Below, in pieces: positions 39,886 through 53,200 of a stretch of DNA of 64,000 nucleotides. This DNA is from Mauremys mutica. Taxonomy: Eukaryota; Chordata; Testudines; Geoemydidae. The translations under genes were made by a program, and so were the position numbers. The notes beneath the pieces are model-generated. The model saw only the letters and a list, made by a program, of their open reading frames with translations, was not told where the DNA came from and made no database searches. Positions within the stretch are counted from its first letter, which is position 1. Each line of letters opens with the position of its first letter. The stretch covers positions 1 to 64,000 of the forward strand of contig NW_025422967.1 in NCBI RefSeq assembly GCF_020497125.1. Reading direction: 5' to 3'.

Positions 39886-41440
39886 TAAGAACATAAGAAA
39901 GGCCGTACCGGGTCAGACCAAAGGTCCATCTAGCCCAGTATCTGTCTACCGACAGTGGCCAATGCCAGGTGCCCCTGAGGGAGTGAACCTAAAAGGCAAC
40001 GATCAAGTGATCTCTCTCCTGCCATCCATCTCCATCCTCTGACGAACAGAGGCTAGGGACACCATTCTTACCCATCCTGGCTAATAGCCATTTATGGACT
40101 TAGCCACCATGAATTTATCCAGTCCCCTTTTAAACATTGTTATAGTCCTAGCCTTCACAACCTCCTCAGGTGAGGAGTTCCACAAGTTGACTGTGCGCTG
40201 CGTGAAGAAGAACTTCCTTTTATTTGTTTTAAACCTGCTGTCTATTAATTTCATTTGGTGACCCCTAGTTCTTGTATTATGGGAATAAGTAAATAACTTT
40301 TCCTTATCCACTTTCTCAACATCACTCATGATTTTATATACCTCTACCATGTCCCCCCTTAGTCTTCTCTTTTCCAAACTGAAGAGTCCTAGCCTCTTTA
40401 ATCTTTCCTCATATGGGACCCTCTCTAAACCCCTAATCATTTTAGTTGCTCTTTTCTGAACCTTTTCTAGTGCTAGAATATCTTTTTTGAGGTGAGGAGA
40501 CCACATCTGTACACAGTATTCGAGATGTGGGCGTACCATGGATTTATATAAGGGCAATAATATATTCTCAGTCTTATTCTCTATCCCCTTTTTAATGATT
40601 CCTAACATCCTGTTTGCTTTTTTGACCGCCTCTGCACACTGCGTGGACATCTTCAGAGAACTATCCACGATAACTCCAAGATCTTTTTCCTGACTCGTTG
40701 TAGCTAAATTAGCCCCCATCATGTTGTATGTATAGTTGGGGTTATTTTTTCCAATGTGCATTACTTTACATTTATCCACATTAAATTTCATTTGCCATTT
40801 TGTTGCCCAATCACTTAGTTTTGTGAGATCTTTTTGAAGTTCTTCACAATCTGCTTTGGTCTTAACTATCTTGAATAGTTTAGTATCATCTGCAAACTTT
40901 GCCACCTCACTGTTTACCCCTTTCTCCAGATCATTTATGAATAAATTGAATAGGATTGGTCCTAGGACTGACCCTTGGGGAACACCACTAGTTACCCCTC
41001 TCCATTCTGAGAATTTACCATTAATTCCTACCCTTTGTTCCCTGTCCTTTAACCAGTTCTCAATCCATGAAAGGACCTTTCCTTTTATCCCATGACAGCT
41101 TAATTTACGTAAGAGCCTTTGGTGAGGGACCTTGTCAAAGGCTTTCTGGAAATCTAAGTACACTATGTCCACCGGATCCCCCTTGTCCACATGTTTGTTG
41201 ACCCCTTCAAAGAACTCTAATAGATTAGTAAGACACGATTTCCCTTTACAGAAACCATGTTGACTATTGCTCAAGAGTTTATGTTTTTCTATGTGTCTGA
41301 CAATTTTATTCTTAACTATTGTTTCAACTAATTTGCCCGGTACCGACGTTAGACTTACCGGTCTGTAATTGCCGGGATCACCCCTAGAGCCCTTTTTAAA
41401 TATTGGCGTTACATTAGCTAACTTCCAGTCATTTCCTTCC
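39886..41440 (-). mobile_element. CR1 LINE, 5'-truncated, reverse transcriptase frame open
   Basis: A frame of about 450 codons on the minus strand (40,081 to about 41,437) covers the reverse transcriptase from DWKLANVTPIFKKG through NYRPVSLTS, YLDFQKAFDKVPH, GVPQGSVLGP and the catalytic KFADDTKLF, to the C-terminal end (KFMVAKSINGY). The 3' UTR of about 190 bp ends in TTCTTATGTTCTTATG. The endonuclease half is absent. The lack of stops suggests a rather recent insertion. It lies in the intron before KRAB-B of locus B, antisense to the gene. Confidence 0.95.
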
Positions 41441-41800
41441 CAGCTCTGATGCCGCAGAGCCTTGCCTGTGTCCCTGTTCCCCATTCCCCCCCGTTAACAA
41501 ACATGATTCCAGTTTCCCTTCCCCCTCCTGTTTATATAGTAATATTCTCAGCTATACCTTAACCAATCATTGTACTGAAATTTAACGAACCAATTCTAAC
41601 AGACTGTAACATAATTCTCTAACCAATTATATCCCACTACCCTAATTAACTTACACCTAGCAAAATTAATTATACAGCCACTTGGAGCCAAGGAAGCTGG
41701 CCTTGGGACGTTACTGCTTAAAAATGAGCTGGGGGTAAAACAATGGAATATTCTTTGTGACAAGTATCCCACAAATTCCACTGACCTCCCTTATTTTCTT
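41441..41800 (-). mobile_element. Probable LTR fragment
   Basis: The minus strand holds GGTTCGTTAAATTTCAGTAC, GATTGGTTAAGG and a TATA box (ACTATATAAACAGG, about 41,535), then AACTGGAATCATG. The layout is like an LTR U3/R region. It directly abuts the truncated 5' end of the CR1. Confidence 0.4.
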
Positions 41801-41812
41801 TGCCTGGAGTAG

Positions 41813-41926
41813 GGCTTCCAGATTCCAAACCTGATGTGATCTCGCATCTGGAACGAGAGGAAGAGCCGTGGGTCCCAGATCTCCAGGGCGCTGAGAAAGA
41901 AGTGCTCCTGAGAGCTGCCTGCACAG
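41813..41926 (+). CDS. Locus B KRAB-B exon
   Basis: A 114-nt exon with acceptor TGGAGTAG and donor GTAGGG. It encodes [19 protein letters not shown], then [19 protein letters not shown]. Same length and phases as the locus A exon. Confidence 0.8.
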
Positions 41927-42327
41927 GTAGGGAATTGGGATTCCCTCAAAAACTGTCAGTGAATGCAGGAAACATTTGGGATGCCCTACAAAGACCCTGT
42001 GAGCTCTCCAAGTTCAGGATTGTTCCCTGCAGATGTGGAATCATTATGGCAGATGTGACTCATGGCTTCCCACCTATACTCTGACAAGTGGCAGCAGGTC
42101 CCTGCCCAATGTAGCTTTCCCCAGAGTGTTCTGGTGAGATGCGGACTAAAGCTGATTCCTTCCTCTCTCCTCTGGGGAAGGGTTTGGGGAAAACCAGCTC
42201 CTGATTGGTTTGATCTCTCCCACACATTTTGGTTTCTTCATCGCTTTTTCCATTCCTCTCTCTGAGATTCCCTTTCTCTCCGGTGCAGGGAGTGACCTGT
42301 GTCTGGATTCTCTCTGTCTCCCATCAG

Positions 42328-42476
42328 GTGTTGGGATGGTGAGTGAGAATGAGGAGCAGAAACCCCAGCAGAAAGATGCTGAGCAAGGAGAACCAAAGGG
42401 AATGTTTCCGGGAGCTGTGAACGCCCAGAAAAAGAAACAGCCTGTGAGACTCAGCAGAGGTCAGAAGAAAACTTAA
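42328..42476 (+). CDS. Locus B linker exon with premature stop
   Basis: The acceptor CCCATCAG opens a frame encoding VGMVSENEEQKPQQKDAEQG and a lysine-rich tail, then TAA. In related genes this exon continues into the fingers. Confidence 0.7.
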
Positions 42477-42483
42477 GTAGCCT

Positions 42484-42880
<397 letters not shown>

Positions 42881-43062
42881 AGGGCTGAGCAAAGATTTTT
42901 TTTTTTAAATCACATTTGCTAATTCCCACATAGTGATCTTTGCACCATCTTCACCGTAGTAGCTCAGCTCCCCCAGATGAGTTGCCTGCTTCTGCCTTTT
43001 CCAGCTCACCCTTCTTTGGGGTCAGTCCTATGATCTTTTCTATTGAGTCGTAGGAGTGTATG

Positions 43063-43345
43063 TCATAGAACCATAGAATATCAAGGTTGGAAGAGACCTC
43101 AGGAGGTATCTAGTCCATTCCCCTGCTCAAAGCAGGACCAACCCCAACTAAATCAACCCAGCCAGGCTTTGTAAAGCCAGGCCTTAAAAATCTCTCAGGA
43201 TGGAGATTCCACCACGTCCCTAGGTAACCCATTCCAGTGCTTCACCGCCACCTTAGCAAACTTAGTTTCCTAATATCCAACCTAGATGGCTCCCACTGCA
43301 ACTTGAGACCATTGCTCCTTGTTCTGTCATCTGCTACCACTGAGA
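43063..43345 (-). repeat. CR1 LINE 3' end
   Basis: Plus strand shows CATAGAATATCAAGGTTGGA, AGACCTCAGGAGG and CCCATTCCAGTGCTTCACC, the reverse complement of a CR1 tail ending in the ATTCTATG-type terminus. Confidence 0.9.
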
Positions 43346-44770
43346 ACAGCCAAGCTCCATCAGCTCCAGGTGGGAGAGAGGTTTGATTCCCAACAAGCTA
43401 CACTGAGGCAAAAACTACCTGTGCCTGACAGCCACTAGGGCTGTACATGGCGTTGGCTGCTCAAGTTAGTGATCTTGGGGTAAAAAGAAAATTAGAGTTG
43501 TAGAGCAGATGCAGCCCAGGTGCAGGGGTTGGCATTAGCTTTCCCCTTGTCCTGACCTAAACTCCATCACTTTCCCTAGTCTAAACAAACCCTGAGCATC
43601 ACGGTTATACTGTTCCCCCTTTTCACAGCAATTGTTAGTCATCGAGTTCCCCCTTTGGGAACAAATTGTTTCATTCCCCGTTGCTCTGATGTTGGTTCAG
43701 GTTGTGCTGGAGAGCAGATATTTTTACTACCATTTTCCTCACTTAAACCATATTGAACTATAACAAAAAGCAGGAACAGGGCAGGGATAGGGGAAAATGT
43801 CATTTCACCCTCTGTAACAATAGGATATAGGGTAAGTCAGAGGGATTCCCTTATTCCCCATCACCATCCCGATCCCTCTGTTGTGCAGTTGGTTAGGTCA
43901 ATCTTTTTTCTAAAGGGTTGGGAAGATGATATCCTAGTAAATGACTTGGAACTAAGCGAAATACCCATGCATTGGGCTCCCATAGCAGTTGTGGCCCAGG
44001 CCCTATCGCTCCTGAAGAGATCTCCTTCCTAATCAGGTGCATGTTGCCTATTATTTGGGAAACGCAATCCCTATCTAGATAGAGATGGGGAAAAATGGAG
44101 GTGACATTTCTGTTCAGCTCACCCCTGGGAGATGCTGCAAATGTGTAGAAATTGAAACCCATGTTGAATGTGATATATCTGCAGAAAGATACCTATTTTT
44201 AATAGAGACCTGACATTTAGTATCTTACAGGGATTCTAAGTCACACCTGAATTTAGTCCCTAATTTAAATCTGTGCCACCAGATTAAAGAAATAAAAGGG
44301 CACAGTAGGGGGAGTTGTACCTCACTGTCGCTACTGATCTGTTGTGTGGTTGGTGAAGAATTCTACGCCAGAGAAGTGTAAAATTACTCCAAGTAAGGTC
44401 AAAGATTTGACAAGAACTCAGGTAGAAATTGCAGGTAGTGGTGGTTGATTTTCACCCCAGATATGGAAGCTATGGTGTTTTTAGAATCCTGCTCCCTAAT
44501 TAAGTGGCATTGATCACATTCCTAAAGGACACCATGATTAAACTGGGCACAACTGTCTTTTACCATCTGGCTCCAAAGTTAGGTGAAGCACAGAGAGAAA
44601 CAGCTGATTCCTTCAGAGCCATTCCATGCCTATGGGTCCAAATCTGGCTGCCTTGTTGGACAAGGATCACTTCCTTGCTGGCCAAACAATGGTAGCCAAT
44701 GAGGGAATGTATCAGATGCGAAGTTCAGACTGCAGGATACTTGAATGCTGAGTCCAGAGTCTATGGTTTG
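43346..44770. other. Intergenic, no gene recognised
   Basis: AT-balanced unique sequence with no exon or clear repeat that I can support. Confidence 0.4.
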
Positions 44771-45295
44771 GTCTCTTAGGGCAGGTCTATGCTACCCACC
44801 GGATCAGCGGGTAGCGATCGATCTGATCTATCCTCCGTGAACTCATCTCATTCTTTTTTGAACCCAGTTATACTTTTGGCCTTCACAACCTCTCCGTGGC
44901 AATGAGTACCACAGGTTGACTGCATTGTGTGAAGAAATGCTTCCTTGTTTTTGTTTTAAACCTGCTGCCTATTAATTTCATTGGGTGACCCCTTGTTCCT
45001 GTGATATGTGAAGGGCTAAATAACACTTCCTTATTGACTTTCTCTACACCAATCAAGATTTGATAGATCTCTATCATAGTCCCTCTTAGTCGTCTCTTTT
45101 CCTAGCTGAAAAGTCCCTGTCTTTTTAATCTCTCCTTATATGAGAAGTTGTCCCATATGCCTAATAATTTTTGTTACTCTTCTCTGTATTTCTTCCAGTT
45201 CTAACATATCTTTTTTGAGGTGAGATGAGCAAAACTGCATGCAGTATTCAAGGTGTGGGGGTACTGTAGATTTCTATAGTGGCATAATGATATTT
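44770..45295 (-). repeat. CR1 LINE relic with a MITE end at its left
   Basis: 44,840-45,295 is antisense CR1 with a broken frame (minus-strand reading GTRGHPMKLIGSRF corresponds to the C-terminal part of the long CR1). 44,775-44,825 (AGGTCTATGCTACCCACCGG, AGCGGGTAGCGATCGATC) is the end of a turtle MITE. Confidence 0.75.
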
Positions 45296-47026
45296 ACTGC
45301 CCAAGGCCGGCTCTACAGTTTTTGCCGCCCCAAGCAGCCGGCTGAAATAAAATAACTACTTGGTGTGAATTCATTTCCTGAGCTCTAGTGAAGTGACATT
45401 AATGTATTCTCCAAGTTCATCTTTAAAAATCTTGCTTGCTAATGCTCAGGAAAATTTGGAGTCTGAAAAATAAATACTAGTCCAAGGTACTGATCAGAAA
45501 TGGTTAGATCATTTGCATTTATTAATTTGTTGCTGCTGGATGGATTCAGGCTGCTAAGGGTTACATTTTCACATTGCATCAGCTGAGAGAGTTGGTGCCA
45601 TTTGGTATATTTTGAGAAGGTGCCCTTTATCCAAAAGGTAACAGCAGATTTCCTAGTTGTTTTTTAACTTTATGCAGAACCTGGTGACTTTTCATTTAGG
45701 CTTATGATGGAACTAATAGAGCATCAAGCTTATCTTAGCAGTGTATTTGCTTTGATGGACCTTGTAGTTTGCACTAATGCATTTTATGCCAATGTTGGCA
45801 GTTGAACACAGTGACAGCAAAAGTTAGAGTTTTTGTTATAGCACTTGATGTTAGCTATAGGAACAGCCCAATCCTGGCACTAAAAGATTAAGAGATGATA
45901 GTACAATAACTTGTGAATTTTAAATGAGATCAAAACCAGTTGCTGTCACCATTTCTTCCTGGTGTGTTCTTGCATGGAGGTCTATCCAGTGTGGAAACCT
46001 CCCCTGGACATTCCCTTCATGTTGTTTTCATTTGTGCTGTGGTAACAGTGAATGAGAAGAAGCAGACATGGAAGAGTGGCACTGGTCAGAGGTCTAACCA
46101 AGCCGCACACCTACTTTCTCATTTATTGTTCTGGTTGGATCACTACCCATGCTGGGTTTGAACATACAGTCCATATGTTCAAAGCCTCCTACGTGGATCT
46201 GTGCATTATTGTGTGAAAAGTTTTTCTCAGTCTTTTGACTTTATCCAACCAGAATCTCATATTCAGCTCGAATTGTTTGCTGAATGTTGAGTCTCTAAAG
46301 TGCAGTTCCAGTCAGGAAAGTGACTCTGTAAAAATAGAGAATGTCAGCGTCTTTTACTGATTCTATTTCTCTTTCAGTGGCTTCTATGTCACACTTGCTC
46401 AAAACCATTTTTTTAACTTTCAGCACTGTAAGTTCATCTAGGGATCTCAGAATCAAGCCCAAGTGTGTTCTCCTTCATGTATCCTCACCAGGCAATTTTG
46501 TCAGTGAGGCATGAAGCAGACTAGAATATAGCTCACTGTCGCGCAGCTGTGTTGGTTCTACAGTAAAAATGTCAGTACATGAAGCAAATGATGACTCTGA
46601 AGACCCAAGGAGAGTACCGGTGGGCCATTTTACAGAGCCATTTTTCTGAGCAGAGTCCTGTTGCAAGCCTTAACTATGAACATTTGTTAGTCTTTGTAGC
46701 AATGTGCAGTGCTGCAGACATAGCAGAGTGAACACAGGGATAGTTACAATGACCAAGAAAGCTCTTAGGAAAGATTGGATTTGCAGGGCAGTGTACAGAC
46801 CTTTCCTCTCTTCCCTTGTGCTCAGTTAGATTTACTAGATTAATTTGCAAATAATCCAGTTAACTTTGTTTAAAAATGTGAACTGCATCTTGAACGACAG
46901 TCAAATTACATTGCATACATTGAGAGATTCAGTCTCAAGACATCCCTAGGTTTACCACGCTGTGAGCAGCATTGCATTGAGACCTTTGAAAAGGAATTAA
47001 GAAATCAATCTCTTTCTCCACATCAG
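45296..47026. other. Intergenic or upstream intron, no exon recognised
   Basis: 45,303-45,345 carries a fragment of the CCGGCTCTACAG / GCCGCCCCAAGC MITE family. I looked for the C1 (cysteine-rich) exon that precedes RhoGAP in class IX myosins and found none. A promoter for the downstream exons is not evident. Confidence 0.45.
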
Positions 47027-47219
47027 TATGATCCCGAGCTTTCGTCACGGCAGTTTGGGGTTGAGCTCTCCCGACTGACCAATGAGGAGCGAGCGGTGCC
47101 ACTGGTGGTGGAGAAGCTCATAAACTACATTGAAATGCATGGATTGTACACCGAGGGCATTTACAGGAAGTCAGGCTCAACCAGTAAGATAAAGGAGCTC
47201 CGACAGGGTCTTGATACAG
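47027..47219 (+). CDS. MYO9A: RhoGAP exon 1
   Basis: Acceptor CTCCACATCAG, donor GTAAGA, phase 0 to 1. Encodes YDPELSSRQFGVELSRLTN through ELRQGLDT, including the arginine-finger motif GIYRKSG. The phase-0 start matches the known boundary after the C1 domain as I recall it. Confidence 0.9.
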
Positions 47220-50200
47220 GTAAGATGAAAAAGAGAGAGTCTCAGAGGGGGAGCAAAAGGGACAGCCGAGAACCTCTGTGAACAGGGAATTCATGTCATC
47301 TAAAGGGGGCCAGAGCAAAGGAACCATTTTCCCTTCCCCCACCGTAGACTCTGGCTTTTGGTACCATGAAACTACAGACATTTCTCTAATACCAGCCTTC
47401 ACCAAAAGTCTGCACTGTGTTAGAGCCCTCCTGTCTTGTGGAACTGTTTAATTCTTCCTTGTTTTATTCCTCCTCTTGTGCACAAGTGTGCAAAAAAGAA
47501 ATTGGGAGAAAAAGCTACATTAGCCAGGCTTCATATTTATCAACATCACCTAGACTTCCAAAGTGCTTTACAAACTCTCTCTAAAGACTTTCACCCCTGG
47601 AAAACTGGCTCCTTTCACTACAAGAATTTTAACATGGTCATATTAAAAAAGTAGGTGCCAAGGTTGTGCACTGTGTGATCTGAGGTTGCTACAGTATTGA
47701 TACCTGTTTTTCTATGCAGTGTTGTTGTAACTCTGCTCACTGTAGAAGAGCCTGAGACATAAGCCCTTGTATCAGAGGCCTGAGGGCTGGGCTAAAGTAG
47801 CGGTCAAAACTTTGCTGATATAAAACAAAATCAGGCTGTGAGCTAGAGGCAGGCCCTTCTCACAGAATCTGGCAAGAACAGGGCTGATATTGCAGAAACA
47901 CACGTTGCTGAGTGCTAAGCACAAAACACACACACACAGACACATTCCAGAAGGGTGGTACCAGAACACCCCATACCAAGAATGGTACAAACACATTCCC
48001 CAAAGACAACAGGAACATATTGACCCTGCCTAAAGATATGGTCAGGATGACAATATGATGGATAGAAATGTACAAGGTGGTGGGTTGTGATATCAGAGGA
48101 TGTCAACTATCAGAGGAGCAATATGTAACTTGTTTGTATCTGTGTATAAAAATGTATCTTGGGGGCAGTGTCTTTATCTAGCCTAGGGAGGAACGGAAAG
48201 TCCCGCCGTTTGCTGAGCTGGTCCATTGTTATGGGTATACATGTATTAGTGCAGGATACTAGTACTGTGCTTCATCAAAATAAGCCTGGCTGGGTGCCTT
48301 CATGCCTTAATGGATCTTGTGGTCATTGGGCGGTTCGCTCGAGGTCTGCCATGTCAGTTGTCTGTGCCAGGCTGGGGTGGCACACAGAGGGAACACACAC
48401 AGGCAGCCGAACATCTGACCACACCCATGATAGTGGAGAGACGGTGAGTGAGGTAATAGCTTCAGTAGGACTGACGTCTGTTGGCAAGAGACAAGCTTTC
48501 GAGCTACACAGAGCTCTTCCTCAGGACCTCTCTCACCCACAGAAGTTGGTCCAACAGCAGTGGTTAGGTCATTGCCAGTGCTAGGACTGACAGGAAAACA
48601 CTGGCTTGTTTACTGGATCAAAACTGATCATTTGCTTTTTCTTTGGTTTCTTTTCCACTCCCTCCACTCACTTGCCTCGGTGAACAGATATTGACAATGT
48701 GAATCTAGATGACTACAATATTCATGTCATTGCCAGTGTGTTCAAACAGTGGCTGAGAGATTTGCCCAATCCCCTCATGACCTTCGAACTCTACGAGGAA
48801 TTTCTGCAAGCTATGGGTAAGGAAGGTCCATACAAATCCTATACAATCACACACAAAACCCAAGACAGGGAAGGTACAATTAGCTGCAGGTACCAAACCC
48901 AGTTTCTGCTTGCCCAGAACAAGCAGTCTTTTTTTACTTTAGTTTTGTCATCACCATTGTCATGACAAGCAGCAAGCAAGTAGATTGTGTGCTTGTACGA
49001 TTGTAAAGCGCCAATTGTATGGAGTGTTTGAATCCAAAAAGTCATTTTGGTGATCTGTCATCTTTTATGACGTAACTGGCAAGACAGTGCTGGAGCCTCT
49101 CCCATCTGCCTCCCTCTTAGAGCCTTTTCCCACTGCCGGGTTCTTTCCTGCAACAGGGAAAGACTCCATCGGGGGTGATGACACTGCTAAAAATAGGCAG
49201 TGTAGGTGGGAGGAATGACTTTGGCATTTAGAAAGCCACGTAGGTGATGCTTAATTTGTGCCAAGGCTTGCCAGGGCTGAGCTCCGGCACATCTGCTCCA
49301 GCAGCTCTCTGCTGTTGAAGTCTTTCCTTGCAGCCTCCTTCTGCCAGAGCCTTTCACTGACGTGTAGGTAGGCACTGCAATGTGGACACAGCCTGCTTTT
49401 CACTGTGCCATGTAGCCACAGACAGCACTGTGACACAAACTAATCCCTTACACTGTTATAGTAGTCAAAGCCTTTGCCGTTCAGAGCCCTGGTACCACTG
49501 GGCTTGCTGTGTGAAAGTTTAAAAAAAAAAAAAAAAAAAAAACTTGAGCCCCGGCACCTCTTTCGTTACAAATTAAGCAGCATGTGTAGGGTATATCCCC
49601 ACAGCCTTCATGCATGTCTTTACTCACCTAAGCAGTGCCTCGCCATCTACATTGCTATTTCTGCCCGTGCTAGAGTGGTATGTAGCATATGATTTTGATG
49701 GTGAGCAGAGCAGAGTGTGCAGCATAGACGTGCCCCAGGAGACATTGTTATTATTCAGCTCCCAACTCTTTTGGAATCTGTTTAAAAGAAATCAGTGTCT
49801 TATGCTCATGTTTTTTGCATAGGATACTGCTACCCGAGGGACCTGCAAAGGGGGCCTGCTTGTATAGGCAGGGAGAGGAGGGAGTTGTCATCCCTGTCTC
49901 TGTGCACTAGCCTCCTGCACAGCTCCCCTGTACTGGGCCATTCACACTACCTTCACAAGTAAAGATGGCAGAAGACACCATGGGGAAGTTGCCTGTAATA
50001 TGTGTAACTGTGTGTGCTCTCTCCAGGCCTGCAGGAGAGGAAGGAGACCATCCGAGGCGTGTACTCTGTCATTAATCAGCTCTCTCGCACCCACCTCAGT
50101 ACCCTGGAACGCCTCATCTTTCACCTTGTGAGGTAATGGCAGACCACAGCGTGGGATCGTCATACTGCAGCCACTCTTTCTCTTCTCCTTCCTCACTAGG

Positions 50201-53200
50201 GGCCTGATTCTGATACACTTACTCCCCATGAGTACCACCGTACTCCATGAGTAGTTCCACTGGAACAAGGTACTGTTCTCCGTGAGTAAGAGTACCTGAA
50301 CACGGGCCTATGTGATCCAAGTACTTTTGTCGGGAAAAAGGGGAGTGAAACTTCGCAAGGGAGTGCTTTAAATTCTGAAATGGCTTTAACGCTCTGGACC
50401 CAAGGGCTCTTTTTCCAGACAATGCTCTCATTGACAGCTAATGCCAATAATGTTCTTCTTTTTATATATAAGTTCCCTTTCGTAATAGCAACAAATGTTT
50501 CAGACTTGCTGAGAAGACAACCACTGTAGGTCTCAGCTGGTTACAAACACATGGTTCCATGCCATAGACAGGGGTGAGCTGCAGCCGGTTCGCACCGGAT
50601 CGCGCGAACCCGGTTGTTAAATTTAGAAGCCCTTTTAGAACCGGTTGTTCCCAGTGGGACAAACTGGTTCTAAAAGGGCATTTAAATTTAACAAGCGCTC
50701 CCTGCTGCCCGGCCCCAGCTCACCTCAGCTCTGCCTCCACCTCCTGCCATGAATGCTCCTTCTTGCTTCTCCTCCCACCCTGCTTCCCGCGAATCAGCTG
50801 TTAGCGCGGGAAGCCTGGGAGGGCTGAGAAGCAAGCAGGCTTCCCCGGTCCAGGAAGACGACGCTGAGGTAGGAAACCAGGAGGGGCCGTGTGCCCCCGC
50901 CGGTCTCCAGCCCCGTCCCCGACCACGGCCCCCCCGGGTCCCCGCCCGGCCCCGACCCTCCCCGGCCACCTGGTCCCGGCCGCGGCACACCCCCCCCCTC
51001 CGGCCCCACGTTCCCCCCCCGGCCCCACGTTCCCGGCAGCAACCCTCCCCGGCCACCTGGTCCCGGCCGCAGCACCCCCCCTCCCCCCCCACCCAGCCCC
51101 GCGTTCCTCCCCGGCCGCCCGGCTCGGGCTCGGGCTCGGGCGCCCTGCCCGGCCCCGCGTTCCTCCCCGGCCGCCCAGCTCGGGCTCGGGCTCCAGCCGC
51201 GGCGCCCTGCCCGGCCCCGCGGCCCTCCCCGACCGCCGCAGCCCGGCTCCGGGCACGGGGGCAGGAATCGCGACCGATACTTACCCAGATGCTGGGATCC
51301 GGGCGCAGTGGCGGCCTTGGCTGCCCGGCTCCGGGAGCACGGTAAGGGGGCCGGGAGGGGGTGTTGGAGAGAGGGCTGAGGAGTTCAGGGGTGGGGGGGG
51401 AGTGGATAGGGGTTGGGAGGTGTTAGAGGGTAGGGAACAGGGAGGGGGGTGGACGGGGCAGGGGTCCCTGGGTGGGGGAGGCATGATTCCTCCTGGGGTG
51501 AGGAGGGAACCGGTTGTTATGATTTTGGCAGCTCATCACTAGCCATAGACCTAACCCACTGAGGAGTGCAGTAAGATTGCAGTGGATCACAGTACTGCCA
51601 TGTGTTGCACCCTTTAGTTTGAACATTGAGGGTCTAGGGATCATGTGTGATGCTTTTGCATGAGCTTAGACAATATCTAGTTCAGGCTATAGTCACTGTG
51701 TTACAATCTGCGAAGTTTCCTGCCATCTACATGCATTTAGACACATCTGTGCTCTGTTTCTAAGGCATAGCTTAATGATGGCTAAGTGAGTTGCTTGCTA
51801 CTGTAATAAATATGCACTGTATCTATTCCTTTTTGGAAAATAGGTTAAGTAGGTCAAAACAAAAGATTTCCTAAAGAGTGTCATGGCATGTTGCGTGGTT
51901 CACTCAGTATCCATTGTCTTACCTTTTTGCCCTTGTCTGGTATAATATTTACATCCTGTTGGTCTAGTTCTTTACCAGATACAACAAATTGAAGCTCTTC
52001 ACTTCAAAGCTATATAATATTGTGGAAAATCTTCCCCTTGCAATGACCTCCAGATCTCATGTGCATATACAGCCCTCCTCTCCCTGCCCTGCTCTGAATT
52101 TGTATTTTGTCCTCTTTCTGTTTCTCTACAGGGGTATTTCCTGCCAGTGTTATGTGAATTGGAGCTACCTTTAACCCTTGCTGCTTTGTTGTTTATTGTT
52201 TAGGATTGCCCTGCAGGAAGAGACCAATCGAATGTCAGCTAATGCCCTGGCCATTGTGTTTGCTCCCTGTATTCTCCGCTGTCCTGACACAACTGACCCA
52301 CTGCAGAGCGTTCAGGACATCAGTAAAACAATCACGTAAGAATATAGCATTACAACTTCCAGAGTAAATCCTGTAATGAGGTCATGTCAGGACAGTCAAA
52401 TGATCACTGAGTAATGCACTTTAATGTGCTGTAGAATGACAGCTACAAACGCATCACTGGTTTGCAAATGAATTGCCTTAATGAAATACTGTCTATTCTA
52501 TCAGTAACTAGCAGCTGCTAAAGTTAAACCTTTTAAAATCTGCAGGATTGGATAACCTGCACCCAGGAGTTTTTAAAGAACGGGACAGTGAGCTCTCTCC
52601 GCCATTGATGTTGATATTTAACAAATCCTGGAGTAATGGGGAAGTTCCAGAGGACTGTACAAAAAGCTAATGTGCCAGTATCTAAAAAGGATTAACAGGA
52701 TGATCTGGGTAACTACAGGCCAGTTAGCTCAATATCAGTCTCAGGCAAAATCATGGGAAAGCTGACGTGGAAGGTAATCAGTAAAGAATTGAAGGATGGC
52801 AGTGTAATTAGTGCCAGTCAACACAGTTTTTTATGGAAAATAGGTCTTGTCAAAATTGATTGGATGCCAGGTTTGGTTGGCAGAGGTAACCACGTTGACA
52901 TCGTTGACTTAGATTCCAGTCGGGTCATCCTGATTAAAAAATTAACACTATACAGATTCAGTGCAGCAAATATTAAATGGATTGAAAATTGGCTAATTGA
53001 TATCTCCAAAGTAATTGTAAATAGGGAATCATCATCCAGTGGGTGGGAAGGGTTTGTAATGGAGCCCCTCGGGGATGTTTTTGACTTCAACTGGAATTTT
53101 AAGAATAAACACGTTAGATTGTGAGCTCAGATAATAGGGCACTGGGGGTTAGATAAGTACCTAGGATGGATAGTGGATGCAGGAATCATTTGATGAAATT

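Noticed and set aside
50688..51542. Proline-rich ORFs of 134-217 codons
   Set aside because: Inside the hAT element 50,569-51,541; compositional.
52753..53124. 123-codon ORF as a host exon
   Set aside because: It contains CR1 reverse-transcriptase relic words and lies inside a broken LINE.
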